60,000 bases of DNA from Diphasiastrum complanatum (lineage: Eukaryota; Streptophyta; Lycopodiopsida; Lycopodiales; Lycopodiaceae): assembly GCA_029204225.1 (NCBI GenBank), contig CM055112.1, positions 565,001-625,000 of the forward strand, given 5' to 3'. The notes under the pieces are model-generated. The model made no database searches and was not told the DNA's origin. It was given only the letters and a program-made list of their open reading frames with translations. This document shows positions 55,765-60,000 of this stretch, in pieces. Position numbers and translations under genes: made by a program. Position 1 is the stretch's first letter; each line of letters starts with the position of its first letter.

Positions 55765-56879
55765 AGAAATCTAACTGGATCTATTAATCCATTGTATTTG
55801 GGTAGATCCAACTGAGGTGCTCTCCTATCAATAATTGAATTGACTTCCTGAGGAGCAGCTCTTGGGGTAGCTCCAGGGGCAACCATCTTTACAGATTAAA
55901 TCAAGCAAACAATGAGATTGGATCTAGATTTTCAATCAAAACTATCCCAGATCAGATCTGCTAGATCAGAAAAAAATTCCTAAGATCAACCGATCGATAC
56001 TTCTCAAAATGAAAGATTCTCAGAATCAAAATCAAGCTGCATCAGATTTGACCCAAAATTTTGACAGAGATTTGATCTGGAAAATTAGAACCTAAAAATA
56101 TAATTGGCGAAGGTTCCTTAGATGAAGGTTGACTCGGCGAAGGTTCAGCAGTGCTATTTTTGATAAAAACTCTCTGATCAGGTTTTTCTGACAATTTCTA
56201 TGGAAATAACCTTCGCCGAACTTTCAAACTGAGAATCTGACACAGGTAAAGCTAGGGTAGAACTGGCGAAGGCTCCTGACACATAAAAGCACAGTTTTGT
56301 AGTTTGGCGAGGGTAAAGATAAAGATTTTCTATGATTTGGATAGAATGAATGTTCGCCGAACTCAAAAATAATAAATTACTATAAATAGAATAATCTGAA
56401 AATTCGACGAAGGTTCTGGAAAAGAATCAAGAGTAATATTGGTAATTTTATAAAAAAGAGACTTTTTTGACAAAAATATAACAATATGACAACTGATCTT
56501 CTAAGAAACCATCTAATTCTAATATTATTCTTCGCAGACCTGGCAGTAGATAGATTTGAATAACACCTATGCACAGTGAATCGGATGAAGGTTCTTTTTC
56601 TGTATTTTTAGGGTTTTGGTGATTTTTTGATATTTTTTGGTGGTTTTTCTGATGTTTTCTAAAAATCTGCTGGGAAGGATTGTTCGCCCTTCAAAATGAA
56701 GGTTCTGTGATCAAAACCGAAGGTGCCTACAACTCGGTAAAAGTTTCCTGAAAGAGGACAAAAAGTTATCAGACTTCCAAACTAACCCTAAATGCAGATT
56801 TAACACTATTCATGCCACGACAAGATGCCTAAGGCAAGCTAACCATCCAACAAACATGTTGCAAACTGAAAAATTGGAG

Positions 56880-56901
56880 TAGCTCCCCAACAACGGCGCC
56901 A
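56880..56901 (-). promoter_or_regulatory. PBS of the second copy (tRNA-Asp)
   Basis: TGGCGCCGTTGTTGGGGAGC on the minus strand, four bases after the LTR. Confidence 0.88.
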
Positions 56902-56905
56902 AAAT

Positions 56906-57650
56906 TTTAGTGGGTTTCTTTCCTTGCCTATCCTCAGCCCAAGATCTAATCAATCTAGCATCAAGGAGATGAAGTTAGTTGTCACGCGTAGGTTCGTTCC
57001 CATGAGAGCGATAGCATATTTCAGATTTCAACATGAATGGAAGATCCACATCTAGCTCTAACATCCATTAACCCTAAGCCTTAACACTACGATCATTAAC
57101 ACTAAGATCCACAATGAAGATAGCTTACTCTTTCTCTCTCTCCCTTTCTCTCTCATAAAAAATATAAAAACATGCAATCTTAATAACAATCAGATCCAAC
57201 AATTAGCAAACACAATAAAAGCATGAGAGATAGAGAAAAAGTGAAAGAGAGCAAGGACATTCGGAAATCCATTTCACTAGAGAACGAATCTGCTTCATTG
57301 AAATGAAGATATGTACATGTGTAGGAAACTCGAGTTGGTCCCTTCTTATAGTAGAGAGGACCCTGACCTCTAAATCCTCTTGGTCCATTTCTGTCTCCCT
57401 AATTATTCAAATTTAAAAAAGAGTGAGAACCATCCAAAATTGGAGGGAAACCCAACTTTATTCACTAACTTGACATTTAGGCCTTGCGGCATTAAGAGTC
57501 CCACAAAAAGGCCTAAAGCCTTTTTATTGACTTTCTAATTAATCAAATCTCTATGTGATCATCGGGTTGGACTTACACACGCAGGGTGCAAATCCCTCTC
57601 ACTTATTAACTAGGGTTAGGGTTCCCTTGGGATCCGCAAACCCTCAAACA
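56906..57650 (-). repeat. LTR of the second Athila/Tat-like copy
   Basis: 745 bp, aligned along its whole length with 35440-36169. It starts TGTTTGAGGG on the minus strand. The end bases are TAAA instead of TACA. Confidence 0.92.
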
Positions 57651-58139
57651 GGGTGTCACATATAGGTTAAAGTGTTAAACAATTTGAAAAAATATTCTTT
57701 ATTTTATCATTAAATTAATACCCCTTTTTTGCTAAATTCATGTATCATGATTCCAAGGACAATGTTGTTATGCTTTGTTGCTATTGTATATTGTGTGTTG
57801 TGCTTGAAGCTTTCATGTTTAGATTTTGTTCCAACAAAAGCTTTTTCCATTATCGATCATTTAAGTGTTGAGATGTAGTATTTGGTACTTATGTCACTTT
57901 TTTCTTCCTAACAAGGTGTGAATATTGCAATTCTTTGGCCCCCTCTTGCATACATATATGACAAATATTAACATTTAATTTTTCTTTTGTTAAAGACTTT
58001 GATATTGACATCAACATTGCTTAGAATGTAGTTATCTTATGTGATCCTCCCACACCAACCATGAAAGCATCATGCCTCACATGTAGCACACACCATGGCA
58101 CAATGTCCTATTTTTGTTGCTATGTATGCCTTTATGGAG
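57651..58139. other. No gene recognised
   Basis: AT-rich; it may be decayed pol of the element whose RNase H follows. Confidence 0.35.
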
Positions 58140-58400
58140 CTACCTTCCTTTTCCTCCAATACTCATTCAGTAAAATTGCTCGGCTATAAAGTCTAAATTT
58201 CTTGATGTTGACAATCATGGCAAGGGCTTCCCGCTTGGCGGTGGTGTGGTTCATTTTGGCGTCTATGAGTTAACTACTAGTGAAACGTATGGGGTAATCT
58301 TTTCTATGCTCATCTGGTTGTGTTAAAACGCTCTCAATGGCATATTTGGAGAGCTTTAAACGTATAACACTTCCTTGGATCTCTTATTGTAACCTTTTTG
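58140..58400 (-). pseudogene. Gypsy RNase H relic
   Basis: The minus strand reads LSKYAIESVLTQPDEHRKDY, then PIRFTSS, stop, LIDAKMNHTTAKREALAMIV and NIKKFRLY. This is the RNase H segment of Gypsy pol (xGAVLxQ..., YPIxFxSRxLxxAExNYTTTEREALAMVxAxxKFRxYL). One in-frame stop; the surrounding sequence is decayed. Confidence 0.82.
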
Positions 58401-58733
58401 AAATCCATCACACATTCCTCATGCACAGACTATAGCAGCTTTTCCATCATGATTGGCCTCCAATTGTTTCGGATCATCACTTGTAGGACTAGCTTTAATA
58501 CAACATTGCCCTTTATGACACTAACTTACTAGGCTTTACATGTCCATCTTTAAATATTGTTGTAGTTGGATATAGACTTCATCTTCCTCCTTGGTGCTCA
58601 TCATGTAAGGGTACAAGGATACAAGGAAGCTTCCAAGGAGAAGTTCTATTCATGGTCCACACCCTTACATAAGGGAAGACCCTCTGATCTAGGAAAGCGC
58701 CACTAAACTCATGTCTAGGTTCTCCGAGTTATC

Positions 58734-59464
58734 TATTATAATTAAAATATTAGTGTTCCCGGGCTGCTCATACTGCCCGGGCAACGCTCACGCTATGACG
58801 GGCAGCGTGAGAGCTACCCAAGACCCTTTTTTTCATATTTTTTTTCGGGCAGCGATCGTGTTGCCCAACGAGCAGCCTGGCCCTACCCAAAAAAAGACCT
58901 CCCATTTTTTGAATTTTGTACCCTCCCCTTTGCCCACTCACCCAAACCCCTGCCCTGCCCGCCCGCACACTTGCGGGCTCACATCGGGCTCACTCACATC
59001 TGACGTCTAGAACTAACGAGTTGCATCCGACTAGTTGCATCCGACGTTGCATCTGACGAGTTACATCCGACGAATTGCATCTATTATAATAAAAATATTA
59101 GTGTTCTCGGGTTGCTCACGCTGCCCGGGTGGCGCTCATGTTGTGACGGGCAACGTGAGTGTTGCCTAAGACCCTTTTTTTCAATTTTTTCTTCATGTTT
59201 TTTTTTCGGGCAGCGGTCGCGTTGCCCCACTGGCAGCTTGACCTTGCCCTAGAAAAAAAACTCCCCATTTTTCAAATTTGGTATCCTCCCCTTTGCCCAC
59301 CCGCCCAAAACCCTGCCCTCCCCGCCCAAAACGCCTGCCCGCCCGCACACTTGCAGTCTCACATCCGATGTCTAGAACTGACGAGTTACATCCAACGTTG
59401 CATCTGACAAGTTACATCCGACGTCTAGAACCGCATCCGACATCTAGAACTGACGAGTTGCATC
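58734..59464. repeat. 348-bp GC-rich tandem duplication with hairpins
   Basis: Units at 58734-59081 and 59082-about 59464 share a start TATTATAAT(A/T)AAAATATT, paired GC-rich stems, a C/T-rich block (CCCTCCCCTTTGCCCAC), and a terminal run of short repeats of the type GAGTTGCATCCGAC. Stems in unit 1 are CCCGGGC...GCCCGGG (58758-58780) and CTCACGCT...AGCGTGAG (58788-58812). No coding frame is recognisable. Confidence 0.85.
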
Positions 59465-60000
59465 GATTGATGGTGGTAGCTTGTTCGTATAACAAGGCTT
59501 ACCTTTTTTATATGCGGCCCAAGAGACCCATGCAGCAGAAAGCAATGATCAAAGAATAATGAACACAATGCAAGCGTGCATGAACGTACAAAAAAGTAGG
59601 TACATACTTCATAGTATATATGCCCTTTAAAAAATGGGCAATTACATATCAAGAAAGCGGTCATGCAAGATAAATGATGTGTGACGGCCAACAACTAACC
59701 ATTTCATGTTAATAGTTGCCATGAAGTTATGATTGCTAACCTTACAAATCTCAACTTTAACAAAAAAAAGATGTGAGGGCATAAATAGGGCTCTTTATAA
59801 AATTCTAGCTATGCAGTACAGCATCTGCAACAAATTAAAAAAGAAGCATGTTCTAGAAGCAAAACAAATATGTGGCACAGCTGATCGAGCAGTTACTGCT
59901 TAAGAACTTAGCTTCTAACAGATTAAGGCAGGAAGCTATAATCATATGCCTCACAAACAATTTCTGTACTTCGTTTTCGGCCCAACAAAGATTCTAGCTG
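59465..60000. other. No gene recognised
   Basis: Short open frames only. Nothing supported to the window end. Confidence 0.4.

Larger units (their letters stand above)
55765..57650 (-). mobile_element. 5' end of a second Athila/Tat-like Gypsy element
   Basis: Minus-strand order is LTR (57650-56906), tRNA-Asp PBS (56901-56880), leader (56879-55887) and the first 40 codons of gag (from ATG 55886: MVAPGATPRAAPQEVNSIID, then APQLDLPKYNGLIDPVRFLQ). Similarity to the nested element stops at about 55765. This copy keeps codons where the nested copy has a stop, and its PBS matches tRNA-Asp more closely (TGGCGCCGTTG). Confidence 0.9.

Noticed and set aside
1-60000. Search for CRISPR, tRNA, rRNA and bacterial operon features
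   Set aside because: None seen; the split gene and plant retroelements show eukaryotic nuclear DNA. The TATCAGAGC and CCCCGACAACGG strings are primer-binding sites, not tRNA genes.

Overview
This window is nuclear DNA from a land plant. The evidence is a split plant-type gene with GT-AG introns (a cytokinin type-A response regulator), LTR retrotransposons whose primer-binding sites match plant initiator tRNA-Met and tRNA-Asp, a CACTA (TNP2-like) transposase relic, hAT-type MITEs and long GA/CA microsatellites. The species cannot be read from the sequence. The high retroelement density and long, transposon-filled introns would fit a large-genome lineage such as a fern or gymnosperm, but that is only a guess.

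Layout. 1-6.4 kb: degraded retroelement debris (a Copia gag relic on the minus strand, an unidentified coiled-coil-like ORF relic on the plus strand, two tandem duplications). 6443-8313 (-): five-exon type-A response regulator, 237 aa, intact. 8.3-12.5 kb: its upstream region, a GC-rich block, a 41-bp tandem duplication, a Copia integrase scrap and a long (GA)n tract. 12.5-14.6 kb: Copia RT/RNase H relic and a relative of a coiled-coil ORF that recurs below.

15734-36169 (-) is one 20.4-kb nested insertion bounded by a perfect 5-bp target duplication (CAAAG). The outer element is a Ty3/Gypsy retrotransposon of Athila/Tat type: 5' LTR, tRNA-Asp PBS, about 1.8 kb leader, gag with zinc knuckles, protease, RT, integrase, an additional coiled-coil ORF downstream of pol, and a 3' LTR. 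A Copia element (17371-23107) sits inside the extra ORF, and a deleted Copia element (about 26177-29417) sits between RT and integrase. A second copy of the Gypsy family's LTR-PBS-leader lies at 55765-57650.

36.2-40.1 kb: a Copia gag relic and a CACTA TNP2 transposase relic. 40.8-53.5 kb (-): an unrecognised plant gene, with a confident C-terminal part (42938-40863) and two upstream blocks (49402-49660; 53430-53543, transit-peptide-like) that may be its 5' exons. The space between them holds a second, internally deleted Gypsy element (43737-48302; LTR pair and tRNA-Met PBS) carrying two inverted hAT-type MITEs with 8-bp target duplications, and a third Gypsy relic (50416-51380). 52.4-60 kb: Copia LTR/leader remnant, a 7-unit degenerate tandem array of about 72 bp, small duplications, the second Athila/Tat-like 5' end, a Gypsy RNase H relic, and a 348-bp tandemly duplicated GC-rich unit with conserved hairpins.

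Only the response regulator looks like a complete functional gene. The unrecognised gene is plausible but its model is incomplete. All transposon ORFs seen carry stops, frameshifts or deletions. No rRNA, tRNA or CRISPR feature was found.
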